A stretch of 64,000 nt of DNA from Diphasiastrum complanatum (GCA_029204225.1 CM055106.1:21517285-21581284); one strand, 5' to 3'. Positions 23,200 to 34,057 are shown, counted from the stretch's first letter. The notes: generated by a model not told the origin, from the letters alone. Translations and numbers: made by a program.

Positions 23200-24279
23200 T
23201 TAATAAACATTACACTCTAAACTTGATGAGGTGTTGGGCAGGTCGAAACTGATTGATTGCTGCCCCTTATCTCCAGCAATAGAAGATGGTACCAAATCTG
23301 GAAAAACTTCAACATTCACACTATGTGGGCTGTCCCCCTTCAAGATGTGAGTTGGGGCCACATCTAATGAATTCTTTTCATCAAAATGCACATCACGACT
23401 AACAATAATCCTGTTAGTGCTCAAATTGAACAGCCTATAGCCTTTGCTTTCACTACTATAGCCAACAAAAATGCATTTAACTCCTTTATCCTCAAGCTTT
23501 GTACGAAGTTTATTTGGAACAAAAGCATAAGCCGTACAACCAAAAATGCGAAAGTGAGAGATTGTAGGCTTCTTTCCATACCAAACTTCATAAGGAGTTA
23601 ATACTTTCAATGCTTTAGTAGGACAATGATTGCTTATGTATGCTGCCGTTATAACCGCTTCAGCCCAAAACTTGTGAGGCAGCCCCTTTGCTTTGATCAT
23701 GCAACGGGCCATCTCCATAAGTGTGCGATTCTTTCGCTCAGCAACACCATTTTGTTGAGGCGTATAGGGAGTTGTCATTTGATGTAGAATTTCCTTTTCT
23801 CGAAGAAATGCACCGAACGTATTCTTAATGTATTTCCCTCCTCGATCGGTGCGTAGGGTCTTCAAAGAATGCCCAAACTAATTTTCCACCATTGCTAGAA
23901 AATCTTTGAAACGTTGAAAAACCTCCGATTTAGCCTTCATAGGATAGATCCATGTAAAACGGGAAAAGTCATCAATAAAAGTCACAAAATAGATGCACTT
24001 TCTAATGGATTCGGTCCTCATTGGACCACAAACATCACTATGAACCAAATCAAATTTATCAAGAACCCTTATAGTTCCATCAATTGGAAAAGATTTCCTT
24101 TGAAACTTTCCAAATATGCACCCCTCGCATACATGCCCTTCCGGCTGCTCAATAGTAGGAATGTCTTCTACAATATTAAATGTCTTCAGCTTCTTCAAAC
24201 TTGCAAAGTTGAGATGCCCACACCTTGCGTGCCACAATTCAACCAACTCCAATGATTGTGATGTAAAAGCAACAGACAT
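23200..24279 (-). pseudogene. Copia pre-integrase and integrase
   Basis: Read 24279 to 23200: LWHARCGHLNF and CEGCIFGK form the HHCC finger. The core follows with VHSDVCGPM (first Asp), TDRGGKYI (second Asp) and QQNGVAERKNRTL (Glu). The C-terminal VSRDVHFDE motif is typical of copia. One in-frame stop at 23878-23880 (VEN*FGHSLK) splits an otherwise open frame, so this integrase is only one substitution from intact. Confidence 0.88.
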
Positions 24280-25676
24280 GTAGAGGGAATTCGTCGCTCA
24301 TAGGTATCCATAATGAATAAGCCAACATGCATTGTTCCCGAAACAATAATCAAGAGTGATCTTTTAGGATCCTTGACAAGACACTTATCTTCTTTGAACT
24401 CAACAACTAGTCCTTGCTTCAACATAGTCGAAACCGAAAAAAGATTCTTTTTTATTCCTGGAACATAAAGCACATTCTTAATGTACTTTTCTTCACCATT
24501 AGGCAAAATGATGGCTACAATTCCAATTCCATGAATAGAATAAGATGCATCATCCGCACATTGTACCTTACTTCCATTTTGCACTTTCACTAATTTAGTG
24601 AATGCTTCTTTACGAGAAGTCATATGACGAGTAGCACCACTATCAATCACCCATTCAATGGGCTGAAAATCAGCAACTTGCAAAACAGAATCTGAATTCC
24701 TCATAGATGTAGTAGTACTAGTAGAAGAAATATTAAACACAAAAGCATAGTCTTGGTTGAAGAGATCACCACTAGCTTCAAGCTCTTGCTCCAAAGTAGC
24801 AAGTGAAGCACAAGTATCAATTCCTTTACTTTCCTCTTTCGCAAGCTTCTTCTTACAATCCTTGATGAAGTGCCCATACCTTTTGCAATAATGGCACTTC
24901 CCTTTCTTCTTTTGAGTGTTGACATTTTGACCTCCAACGGGCTTTTGCTCATCCTTGGAAGGAGGATTCCCCTTTCTTTTTGACTTGCCGCCTTTCGTGA
25001 AGAAAGCTTGATCTTGTTGAGTGTCACCCGCAAAGTTTTGCCTCGTTTGCTCTTCTTGAAGAAGCAGCCCAACAAGTTCATCAAAGGAGAGTTGTTGTCC
25101 CCTAAGGGAGATGCTCAAAGATGAAACAAATGGAAAATAAGATGAAGGTAGTGAGTTGTGAGTAATGGAAACAAATTGAGCATCCTCAATTATCTCATCA
25201 ATATTGAGAAGCTCCTCACGAAGATCCTTGATCTTCGTCAAGTGATTGGTCACTTGATCCCCTTCTTGCATCTTCAACAAAGAAAGCTGATTTCTAAGAT
25301 ACACCACTCTTGCTGGATTTTTGACTCTATACATAGTATAAAGTGTATCCCACGCACTTTAAGATGTCTTACAAAACCTAATATGAGGTAAGATAGATCT
25401 TTTCACAGCAAGAGCAACCATAGAATGTGCTTGTGCATCTCTTTTATCCCACTTCTTTTGTTCTTCCGAAGATGTAGAAGACGATGTTGATGATGATGGT
25501 CCACGAGGTGTAGGAGGTGCCAAAGAGGGAGGCCTTTCCTCGTCACCATTGACCAAATCTCACAGCCCTTTCTCTATGAGAAGATTTTTCATCATGTAAC
25601 TCCACAAGGAGTAGTTTGTGCCATCCAACCGATCTTCACTAAACAAAGAACTGATAGCTTCCGATTCTTTAGCCAT
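24280..25676 (-). pseudogene. Copia gag and protease
   Basis: Start ATG at 25676-25674 (MAKESEAISSLF), with DGTNYSLWSYMMKN at the gag N-terminus. Stops occur at the W of GL(W)DLV (about 25560) and near 25359. The frame 25334-24195 is open over the rest of gag, a CCHC knuckle (CHYCKRYGHFIKDC) and the protease (WVIDSGATRHMT, catalytic Asp intact). The 5' LTR and PBS of this element are missing; sequence right of 25690 is unrelated. Confidence 0.88.
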
Positions 25677-25736
25677 TACCTCCAACAAAATTTCAGCTTG
25701 TAGTAGATAGGAAAGAGAGCCTTTCCACAACCAAAT

Positions 25737-25907
25737 CTACTCAAAAATTTGCATCAAACAAAGACTGCCCATTTCCTTATCTCGGACACCCAAGGAAGTT
25801 GCACGCCTTCTGGGGGCAGTGATCAATACCCTTTCACCTGGATATTTGGCCAGGAAAATTTGTAACAAAGCAATGGTCAAAAAGGTCTTTCCAGTGCCTG
25901 GGGATGA
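25737..25907 (-). pseudogene. P-loop helicase exon scrap
   Basis: The minus strand encodes SSPGTGKTFLTIALLQIFLA and then GERVLITAP. This matches Walker A of superfamily 1 helicases (GPPGTGKT followed by a hydrophobic helix) and the following TAP motif (Ia). After TAP the similarity ends (RRRATSLGVRDK), with a stop at the end of the frame. It is cut on the right by the LTR of the plus-strand gypsy element; the flank resumes at 32280. Possibly a gene fragment captured by a transposon. The parent family (UPF1/senataxin-like or other) is not determined. Confidence 0.6.
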
Positions 25908-26266
25908 TGTTACGAGCTCGTAACCAGTGCCAAACCCTAGGGAACACAAATAGGTCAGATACCACAGTCAGGGTCGTGTCCAGCGTACATGACCAACAGG
26001 GCAAGACAGTGTGAGTAGTGTGCCCCAGCACGGTCCATAGCCACGGTGGGCCTAACATAGCTTAGGGACCCTGTCAGCAGGATAGGGCCCCCAGTTGGGT
26101 CCCGACGTGCAGTCGGCCACGTCAGTGCCACGTGGCCGACACTTGGCAGTAGCATGCTACCAGTTCTCACACTGGGCTAGGAGGGGCTTACTCTATATCA
26201 GGGAGTAGGCAAGGTTGGGTGGAGATCAGTTAGTGTTTGCCCTACTGTGGTGTTAGGATCTATTAC
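25908..26266 (+). repeat. 5' LTR of the chromovirus
   Basis: A 359-bp LTR, TGTTACGAGCTCG...TCTATTACA. It carries a perfect 11-bp inverted repeat with G-box cores (GTCGGCCACGT at 26112-26122, ACGTGGCCGAC at 26130-26140). Confidence 0.95.
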
Positions 26267-26268
26267 AC

Positions 26269-26280
26269 TGGTATCAGAGC
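26269..26280 (+). promoter_or_regulatory. Primer-binding site TGGTATCAGAGC
   Basis: An exact plant initiator tRNA-Met PBS two bases after the LTR. Confidence 0.95.
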
Positions 26281-27161
26281 CATGTCCATCCTAGGGAGTT
26301 CAGGAGCAACAGTAGAGAAAGCTATCAGAAGATAGGAAAGATCTGGGAGATTCTCAGAAAAGAATAGAGGAGGAAAATCGTTGTAGGATCAGCTTTCTAA
26401 TCCTCCAATTTGCTGGATTTCTCAGTAGTTTGGAAGCATATCTTTTAGAATAGCTTCAACGCTGAAAAATCAGTTTCCCTCTCTGATTTTCGAGTGTAGA
26501 TCACTGTGAGTCTGAGCGGAATTTCAAGAGAAAAGGATGGGCAGATCCATCGCTGTATAGCTAGCCTTCAGATCTGAAAATTGTAGCAAGTTTTGAGTAG
26601 ATTAGAGTAAGTTCTAATCAAAAGGTAGTAGTAGGGCCAACGCTGGATAGGGAAGAGAAAGGAGTCAAAACTCATTTATGATTTGCAAGATTTTCAGAGG
26701 TTAGGCATCAACTTTTCTTGCCACAGATCAGCGAGCAGGGTGCCATCGAAAATCCAGATTTTGGAATGGTTTTTTGGCTTCAAACTTGTTTTTTAGGACC
26801 AACTCAGATGCTGTCAGATCAGCGAGGGTAGGCAGCTTTCAATTTCAAAAAGTTTTATACTTTTCAAGGTCCTTTGCCTCGCTTTTTGGAGCCCCACATC
26901 TGCAATCAGAGCAGTGAGCAACTCTACTCAAGAAACCGGAAATCTTGGTGCTATTTTGGAGCCATAAACGGGGATTTTCCGGGACAATAGGTCTGAAATT
27001 TTGGGTGGAAGAGCTGAGAGGGTTCCTCTTTGTAATTTCTTTGGAAGTACAGTCCTCAGAAACAGCTAAGTCATCTTTCCTTTCCCTTGTACAGTTGTAA
27101 ATTAGTCTTTTAGACTTTTTTTTCCTTCAAAAGTTAAGGTAGCTCTCTTTCAGTTTCCAAG
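26281..27161 (+). other. Leader of the chromovirus
   Basis: About 880 bp between PBS and the gag ATG without a convincing frame. It repeatedly uses words such as TTTTCAGA/GATCAGCGAG and probably carries packaging signals. Confidence 0.6.
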
Positions 27162-28290
27162 ATGACCACTCCTCAGGGACCTGATCAACCCCCGGAGAGA
27201 GGCTTCGACGAACTTGAAACAAAAGCCTTGGCTTATAGAAAAGGGAAGGAACCAATGGAATTGGAAGAACAGGAACAGTTCGCCGAAGAACTCGACGAAC
27301 TGGTTACCAAGGAGCAATTTCTCCAGTTGGTAACAAAAGTGGATGAATTGAAGTTGGCATTAGCCAATTTCAAGTCCAGTGTGGACGACTCGTTCGCTGA
27401 ACTCAAAAGCTTGATTTTGAGTTCCGCGAAAGGAAGCCTTCCCTCCACTTCTCAGTTACCCCCTTCTCCACTTCCATCAGTTTCGGGTGAGACTTAACGG
27501 TCTCACCCCAGTGTTTTTAAAGATTTAAAGCCTCCTACTTTTAATGGGGAAGAGAAGGATAGAAATGCAGACATTCTACAAACCTTCCTCAGCAAATGGA
27601 AGAACATTCATGCTCTTAAACAGACCCTTGACCATTTGCAAGCTATTGAGGCCAGTCTTTCCTTAGGGCCTATGGCCTATAAGTGGTGGTTAAATCTCCA
27701 GGAGACTGGGCAGACTCCTCGATCATGGAAAGCTTTTGAAGAAGCTTTCCTAAGAGAATTTCTACTAGAAAATGAACTTGATAGAGCCTGGGAAGCCTGG
27801 GAGAAAACAGTAATGGACAAGTCTCTCATCCAATATATCTCGCAGTATCGAGAAACAATTTTAAAGATTAAAAATATGGATGATTATTAGAAAATCAGGG
27901 GATTTGTTTGTGGCCTCAAAGATGAATATGAAGTAGAGGTCCAGAGAAACTCGCCTACTACCCTTGAGCAAGCTCTCAGATATGCTCAAATCTATGATGA
28001 TTCGATGGGTAGGAAGAGGGCGCAACAGCAGCAACTTTCTAAGCAGCCTCCTCAGAAAGACTTTCAATTTAAAAAGAAATTTTTAAAAAGAAAGAACCAA
28101 GATAAATTTAAAGGTGAAGCTCCTCAGAAACGCCCTTCACTCATACAGCCCTTAAAACCAGATGATTTTGAGAAAGCCAAACAAGAACGTTTGTGCTTTG
28201 TGTGTATGGGCAAGGGACACATAGTCAGACAATGTCCCAAGGGGCCTTTCACTAAAAAAGATAAGAAAGATAAAAAACAAGTTCATCTTG
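27162..28290 (+). pseudogene. Chromovirus gag
   Basis: ATG at 27162 (MTTPQGPDQPPE). An acidic N-terminal region with heptad-like Leu/Val (LVTKVDELKLALANF) suggests a coiled coil. The capsid core follows (AYKWWLNLQETGQTPRSW, ISQYRETILKI), then a Lys/Gln-rich basic stretch and one CCHC knuckle, [14 protein letters not shown], near 28195-28240. Stops at 27495-27497 and 27888-27890 interrupt a frame that is otherwise shared with protease and RT. Confidence 0.9.
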
Positions 28291-29999
28291 TTCAAACTGT
28301 ATGTTTTCCCAGTGACTCGGCAGCTTCCGAGATCAAAGTGTATCATGAAGATCATGAACACTGTTGCCAGCTGACCTCTGCAATGCTAGCGAGACCCTTC
28401 AGCTTTGGGCCGCATGACCTAGTACGTATGCATAGGAAAGTTGGTAACCAGTCAGTAAGAGTTATGGTTGATGATGGGGCAACCCATAATTTCATCAACT
28501 ACACCCTGGTTAAAAAGCTTAAACTACCAGAAGTACCTAGTCAGCATAGGTACATAGTTTTATTAGCTAAGGGTGAAGATAAAAAAATATGGGAAACTAT
28601 GGTAAGTAATTTGAATCTTGGTATTCAGGGGTACCAAGATGAAATAAACTTTAAGATAATGCACCTGGATCGTACAGACATTGTTCTCGGGAGAGATTGG
28701 CTCTACAGTTTAGGACCTTCCCTCCACAGAAACTATCAGGAGAACACCCTCAGCTTTCAGCATAAAGGCCGAGAGATCCAGTTGCATGGGGAGCATGATG
28801 TTCCCAACGGTCCTATGGTTTGCAGTTCAGAGCTCTGTCAGCTAATCGGAGACGAAGACCATCAGGTATTCTTATGTGACTTTCAGTTTATTCCTGAAGT
28901 TTCTATTTCCAGTTCTATACAGCAGAAAATCAGTAAATTAGAAACTTTATTGTCTAAATTTAAAGATGTTTTTCCTGAAGATTTGCCACATGGTTTACCA
29001 CCCAGCAGAGAGGTAGATCATGTAATAAACCTAGTACCAGGTACAGCACCTGTTTCTAAACCTCCATATTGGGTCAGCCGAACAGAGGATGAAGAAATAA
29101 CTAGGCAGTTAACAGATTATCTTGGGAAAGGCCAAATTCAGACCAGTAGTTCACCATGGGCATCACCAGTCCTATTGGTGAAAAAGGAGGGGTCTATGCG
29201 TCTTTGCGTAGATTACAGAGCCCTCAATAAAGTCACAATTAAGAATAAATACTCTATGCCTTGGGCAGACGAGTTGTTTGACCAACTCGACGGGGCTAAG
29301 TTTCTCAGCAAAATAGACCTCAAATCGGGATATCATCAAGTCCGTATAAAATCGAAAAATGTCTCGAGAACAACTTTTAGGACTCCTCACGGTCATTATG
29401 AGTTTAAGGTGATGCCATTTGGGCTCACAAATGCTCCAGCTACCTTTATGACCTTGATGAACAGTGTCCTCAGACCATACTTGGATAAGTTTGTAGTCGT
29501 ATTTTTAGATGACATCCTCGTTTACAGCAAAACGAGGAAGGAGCATCTAAAACACCTCAGAAAGGTGTTTCGACTGTTCAGGAAGCATAAGCTCTATGCT
29601 AAACAATTCAAGTGTGAATTCTTCGTTGAAGAAGTAGCATATTTGGGTCACATTATCTCTTCGAATGGGATTAAGATGGACACAAATAAGGTTAAAGCCA
29701 TACTCAGTTGGCTGAGACGTCAGAATATTTTGGAACTTCAGATCTTTCTTGGTTTGGCGGGATATTACAGACGATTTGTCAAGGAATATGCTCAGATAGC
29801 AGTTCCCATGACAAATCTTCTTAAGCGAAAGGGAAAGGAGCTCATTTGGGAGTCCGCACAACAGGAGAGCTTTGATGCTCTCAAAACAGCCTTAGCTACA
29901 GCACCAGTTTTAAAATTCGTCGACCCCAATCAGCCATTTGTGGTCGAAACAGATGCTAGCGACTTTGCAGTAGGTGTTGTGCTAACTCAGGGTGGATGA
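28291..29999 (+). pseudogene. Chromovirus protease, reverse transcriptase and RNase H start
   Basis: The frame is open from 28005 to 29999. Protease: [14 protein letters not shown], then [54 protein letters not shown], and catalytic [11 protein letters not shown]. The RT thumb ([23 protein letters not shown]) leads into RNase H ([13 protein letters not shown]). A TGA at 29997-29999 stops the chain inside RNase H. The RT itself looks complete; the common plant spelling of the RT box (F-x-DD) is kept. Confidence 0.92.
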
Positions 30000-30745
30000 C
30001 CAGTTGCGTTCAAGAGTAAAAAACTCAAGCCAGCTCAGACTAGGTACAATGCCTATGAAAAGGAACTCTTTTCTATAGTTCATGCCCTTAAGACTTGGAG
30101 GCATTATTTGTATGTTGCCAACTTTGAGGTCCTGACAGACCATGAGAGTCTCAGATACCTTTGCAATCAACCTGAGCTTAGAGGTCAGAAAGCTCATTGG
30201 GCAGAGTTGATGCAAGAGTTTGACATGTCTATCAGATATAGACGTGGAAAATTCAATACAGTAGCAGATACCCTTAGCAGAATGCCTATGATAAACGAGC
30301 TGAGTTTTACTCAGATTCGTAAAGAGTTACTCGAGTCCTTGAGAGGAAAATGCCAGCATGATGCATTCTTCTCTACTATCTGGAACTCAGTCCAGAGCAG
30401 ACAGTTACAGACTCCAGAACCAGTTCCCGGGGCTGGTGCCAGTTCATCCAAGAATACGGCAGCTTCCGTTGAGGATGATGATGAGTCCGAGTATACGTCG
30501 TTAGATGACGTTGAGGATTCTGAGCCTGTATTACCCAAGCAAACCCCAGTGGTCGAGGGTCCGTTGACTCAAGGATTCAAATGGAAACAGTATTCCATTT
30601 GCTCTATAGAGATAGAGTATGTGTCCCCAATCCAGAGGATTATAGGCAGTAGGTCCTATATGAATGTCATGACAATCCTAGTGCGAGACACCCAGGCATA
30701 CAGAAGACCTATGAGCTTCTTCGTAGGCAATTTTTCTGGCCCAGT
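30000..30745 (+). pseudogene. Chromovirus RNase H end and integrase entry
   Basis: Same frame as RT after the stop: YEKELFSIVHALKTWRHYL, EVLTDHESLRYL and GKFNTVADTLSRM complete RNase H. It is followed by an unusual Pro/Ser/acidic linker (EDDDESEYTSLDDVEDSEP) of about 50 residues. A frameshift near 30745 separates it from integrase. Confidence 0.85.
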
Positions 30746-31524
30746 ATGAAAAAGGACGTCCACCAATATGTAACCAGTTGCCAGAAATGTCAAGTAAACA
30801 AAGCAGAGCGTTTAAAGGCAGGAGGGTTGTTGCATCCCGTAGAAATACCAGATGGTAAATGGGAGAGTATCTCCATGGATTTTATAGTAGGCCTGCCTAG
30901 AACCCAAAAGGGTAATGACGCTATATGGGTCACAGTTCACCGTCTGACCAAAATGGCTCATTTCATTCCGACCAAAACAACCGTTAGAGCTCCAGAGTTA
31001 GCGAGGTTGTTTGTAGACGAGCTATTTAAATTGTACGGTCTACCTTCCGGCATAGTCAGCGACCGGGACAGTAAGTTTACTGGAAATTTTTTGAGGGCAG
31101 TATTCCATCATCTCCATACTAAACTTAATATGAGTACCTCAGACCATCCACAGACGGACGGTCAAACTGAGAGGGTAAATCAAGTGCTGGAGGATATGCT
31201 TCGTGCATACGTCAGCAAGAAGCAAACTAATTGGGAGGAGTATCTCTCGATATTAGAGTTTGCTTATAACAGTACCAAACATTCAGCTACGGGATACAGC
31301 CCATTTATGCTGATGTACGGTTTTCAGCCACGCTCACCCACAGCTGTAGGGTTTAAACAAGAAAAAGTTGACGTAGCCAGAAACTTTTTAGAGGACCTAA
31401 ACCAGAGGACAGAACATGCTAAGCGTAGCATTAGGCAGTCCCAGGATCGAGCCAGGCATTATGCAGATCCACACAGACGGGATGCGCAGTTCTCCACTGG
31501 TGAGCTAAAACCCTCAAATCAGGA
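30746..31524 (+). pseudogene. Chromovirus integrase
   Basis: The finger Cys pair reads CQKCQVNKAERLKAGG. The DDE core has SMDFIVGLPR (Asp), VSDRDSKFTG (Asp) and QTDGQTERVNQ (Glu), all intact. YNSTKHSATGYSPFMLMYG is the conserved segment after the core. A frameshift near 31510 separates it from the C-terminal part. Confidence 0.92.
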
Positions 31525-31905
31525 GTGTGTGCCAAGTTGTCTCCAAGGTATTGTGGTCCTTTTACCATCAGTAGGAGACTAGGCGAGGTCACCTATGAAC
31601 TAGAACTCCCACACAGCAGTAAGGTTTTTCCAGTCTTTCATGTAAGTCAGTTACGAAAAGTCTTAACCAGATCAGACAATCTTGTAGGGGACAGTGTTCT
31701 AGTTCTCCCATTGGATCCTCAGCAACCTCCACATGAACCAGAGGAGATTCTTGATAGTAGAGAGACGCAGACTCGTCATACTCTATACCGAAAATATTTG
31801 GTTAAGTGGAATGATCAGCCTGTTGAGAATGCCACTTGGGAAAGAGGCAGCGTCCTTCGCAAGATTTTTCCAGACTTTGTCTTAGAGGACCAAGACGGTT
31901 CTTAA
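31525..31905 (+). pseudogene. Integrase C-terminus with chromodomain
   Basis: CAKLSPRYCGPFTISRRLG is the GPY/F module. Then VFPVFHVSQLRKVL, and a chromodomain (EEILDSRETQ, YRKYLVKWNDQPVENATWE) end at a TAA shortly before the polypurine tract. The domain is well preserved. Confidence 0.92.
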
Positions 31906-31916
31906 GGGGGAGGGAG

Positions 31917-32274
31917 TGTTATGAGCTCGTAACCAGTGCCAAACCCTAGGGAACACAGATAGGTCAGATACCACAGTCAGGGTCGTGTCCAGCGTACATG
32001 ACCAACAAGGCAAGACAGTGTGAGTAGTGTGCCCTAGCACGGTCCATAGCCATGGCGGGCCTAACACAGCTTAGGGACCCTGTCAGCAGGATAGGGCCCC
32101 CAGTTGGGTCCCAACGTGCAGTCGGCCACGTCAGTGCCACGTGGCCGACACTTGGCAGTAGCATGCTACCAGTTCTCACACTGGGCTAGGAGGGGCTTAC
32201 TCTATATCAGGGAGTGGGCAAGGTTGGGTGGATCAATTAGTGTTTGCCCTGCTGTGGTGTTAGGATCTATTACA
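31917..32274 (+). repeat. 3' LTR of the chromovirus
   Basis: A 358-bp LTR beginning TGTTATGAGCTCG and ending TATTACA. The G-box palindrome is preserved at 32121-32131 and 32139-32149. Confidence 0.95.
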
Positions 32275-32279
32275 GATGA

Positions 32280-32700
32280 TAGGAGTGGTTGTCGCCTTTA
32301 TGTACTCAAGGAATTTACCACGTCATTAATTGCTCCTTCAAATTCACATCAAACGTTTTTGGAGAGATTTCAGAGACAACACCCACTGATTTCCAATCAG
32401 TGGATTTTCCTGCCGAGGAAGTGAAGGTCTAGTACCAAAAAAAAGCGGAGCTAGACTATGTAGAATGGCTTGAAGCTGAGAAATATGTTGAGACCCAACG
32501 TAGTGTGTTCAAGGATGCTGAAGAGCTTTCAGAAAGGTACTGGATACTGAGCTCCTAGAGCTAGGCAAACTTCAAGATCAAGCTATGCAAGCTGCTCAAG
32601 CTATGCTTGACCACATAATTGTCTTATAGGATGAGATCGGTTTCTCCCCGGATGAACTTCAACAGCTTACTAATTACTTATGCTCCAACCCTTAACCCTA
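32280..32700 (+). pseudogene. Decayed unidentified protein-coding segment
   Basis: A plus-strand frame reads TDFQSVDFPAEEVKV, a stop, then YQKKAELDYVEWLEAEKYVE and FKDAEELSERY. After a 1-nt shift it gives LELGKLQDQAMQAAQAMLDH and DEIGFSPDELQQLTNYLCSN. It is rich in Glu, Lys, Leu and Gln in a helical, coiled-coil-like pattern and is clearly more protein-like than its surroundings. Family not recognised; a transposon-borne or captured gene is possible. Its last codons lie in the first copy of the tandem repeat starting at 32621. Confidence 0.45.
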
Positions 32701-32930
32701 AACCTACACACTGCTATGTCTTATAGAATGAGATCAGTTTCTCCCCAGATGAACTTCAACAGCTTACTAATTACTTATGCTCCAAACCCTAAACCCTAAA
32801 CCCTAAACCCACACACTACTATGTCTTGTAGGATGAGATCGGTTTTCTCCCCGAATGAACCCCAATAGCTTACTAATTACTTATGCTACAACTTCATCAC
32901 TAGACCCTAAACCTTAAACCCTGGCTGCAA
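32621..32930. repeat. Three tandem repeats ending in telomere-like CCCTAAA
   Basis: Units start at 32621, 32718 and 32823 (97 and 105 bp apart) with GTCTTATAGGATGAGATC. They continue GATGAACTTCAACAGCTTAC and end in telomere-like blocks: CCCTTAACCCTAAACC, AAACCCTAAA (about 3.5 units, 32784-32810), and GACCCTAAACCTTAAACCC. CCCTAAA is the plant telomere repeat. Confidence 0.9.
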
Positions 32931-33528
32931 TACGCCGTCTCCCAGCAACCCACTATCATCTTTGGAATGGTTGTATCACATTGTTGTTTGGAAAGTGTAG
33001 CACTGAAAATAGTTGGTAAAATCTATCAATTACATCGCGGATCATGAGTGTGCAAACCCAAGGTGCTTACTAATTTCTATCACACTTCAAACTTATGGAA
33101 GAGCTCGAACTTTCTTCCTAACTACCTAAAGGCTTGTACTCATCATCAGAATTTTGCTCAACAGCATATTTAATATCCTTCGTTTGGCTGTTTTTGGAGA
33201 TGTTAAGAATTGAGTTGTGTCAGCTAACACCCACAATTTGGTGCGAGTGAAGGGGAGGGAGTGGATGAGTTAGTGTACACCAGTGCTGCAGAGTGACAGA
33301 CAGACCCTTCAAGAAAATAGGTTTTCCTTGAAACTGAAGGAATGCCCATTTATTTCCTTTCATATTTGAAGGGTGCATGATTTAAATGCCCTTCATTTAA
33401 AGGGAACCCTTCAATCTGCAGCACTGACTTAGGTGGCCAATATGCATGAATGCATGGGGAGGAGGGCCATGCATCCTTTTCCCCATACATGAATCCTCCT
33501 CCCCAAGTTTTTTAGTTCAAAAAATGTG
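32931..33528. other. No gene seen
   Basis: Non-coding sequence without recognisable motif. The right part, from about 33440, is rich in GCATGCATGGGGAGGAGG words leading into the hairpin at 33529. Confidence 0.5.
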
Positions 33529-33578
33529 TATGCATGGGTGAGGGGAGGAGGATGCATGGGTCCCCTCACCCATGCATA
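33529..33578. repeat. Perfect 18-bp inverted repeat
   Basis: Arm TATGCATGGGTGAGGGGA (33529-33546) pairs with TCCCCTCACCCATGCATA (33561-33578) around a 14-nt loop. The loop repeats part of the motif (GATGCATGGG). Confidence 0.92.
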
Positions 33579-33593
33579 AAACTGGAACAAAGT

Positions 33594-33595
<2 letters not shown>

Positions 33596-33629
<34 letters not shown>

Positions 33630-33949
33630 GAGGAAGCGGGACCCAAACGCGAACGCGCGTTAGCGTCCGCGTTCGGACGGGGGCGCGTCCGAGTCCCCGG
33701 ACGCATTCAGTTTATTTTTTTTTTTAATTTTAAAAAAAATTGAACTAAAAAAAAATTTAAAAAAATATAAAGCCACGGGTGCGTCTGGCGGTACGGACAC
33801 GTCCGTTTTTTATTTTTTTGATTTTTTTAGGGTTTTTTAGTTAAAAGAAAAAAATGTACGCGTTTGACCCTGCGTCCGGGTCCAGACGCCGGACGCGGGC
33901 ATTCCGGCCCGGACCCTCATCCCAATTAATAATAATAATAATAATAATA

Positions 33950-34001
<52 letters not shown>
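33596..34001. mobile_element. (TA)n-flanked GC-rich element, Micron-like
   Basis: A (TA)n run (33596-33627) and an (AAT)n(TA)n run (33926-34001) bracket about 300 bp. Its two ends are CpG-rich, with repeated CGTCCG/CGGACG words, and its centre is A/T-rich. Micron elements of plants are short elements found inside TA microsatellites; the layout fits, but no family match could be tested. The left flank CTGAGGAAGCGG resembles AAGGAAGCGG after the repeat at 21304. Confidence 0.5.
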
Positions 34002-34002
<1 letters not shown>

Positions 34003-34003
<1 letters not shown>

Positions 34004-34007
34004 AGAG

Positions 34008-34055
<48 letters not shown>
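34003..34055. repeat. (GA)n microsatellite
   Basis: About 25 GA units, nearly pure, adjoining the TA run. Confidence 0.95.

Positions 34056-34057
<2 letters not shown>

Larger units (their letters stand above)
25908..32274 (+). mobile_element. Full-length Ty3/gypsy chromovirus with target-site duplication
   Basis: It has two LTRs (25908-26266 and 31917-32274), a PBS at 26269-26280, gag, protease, RT, RNase H, integrase and chromodomain, and a polypurine tract (GGGGGAGGGAG). The 5-bp direct repeat GATGA flanks it exactly (25903-25907 and 32275-32279). By eye the LTRs differ at about 11 positions plus one 2-bp indel over 358 bp (about 3 percent), mostly transitions, so the insertion is young relative to others here. 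Three stops and two frameshifts disable the polyprotein. It inserted beside the helicase scrap. Confidence 0.95.
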
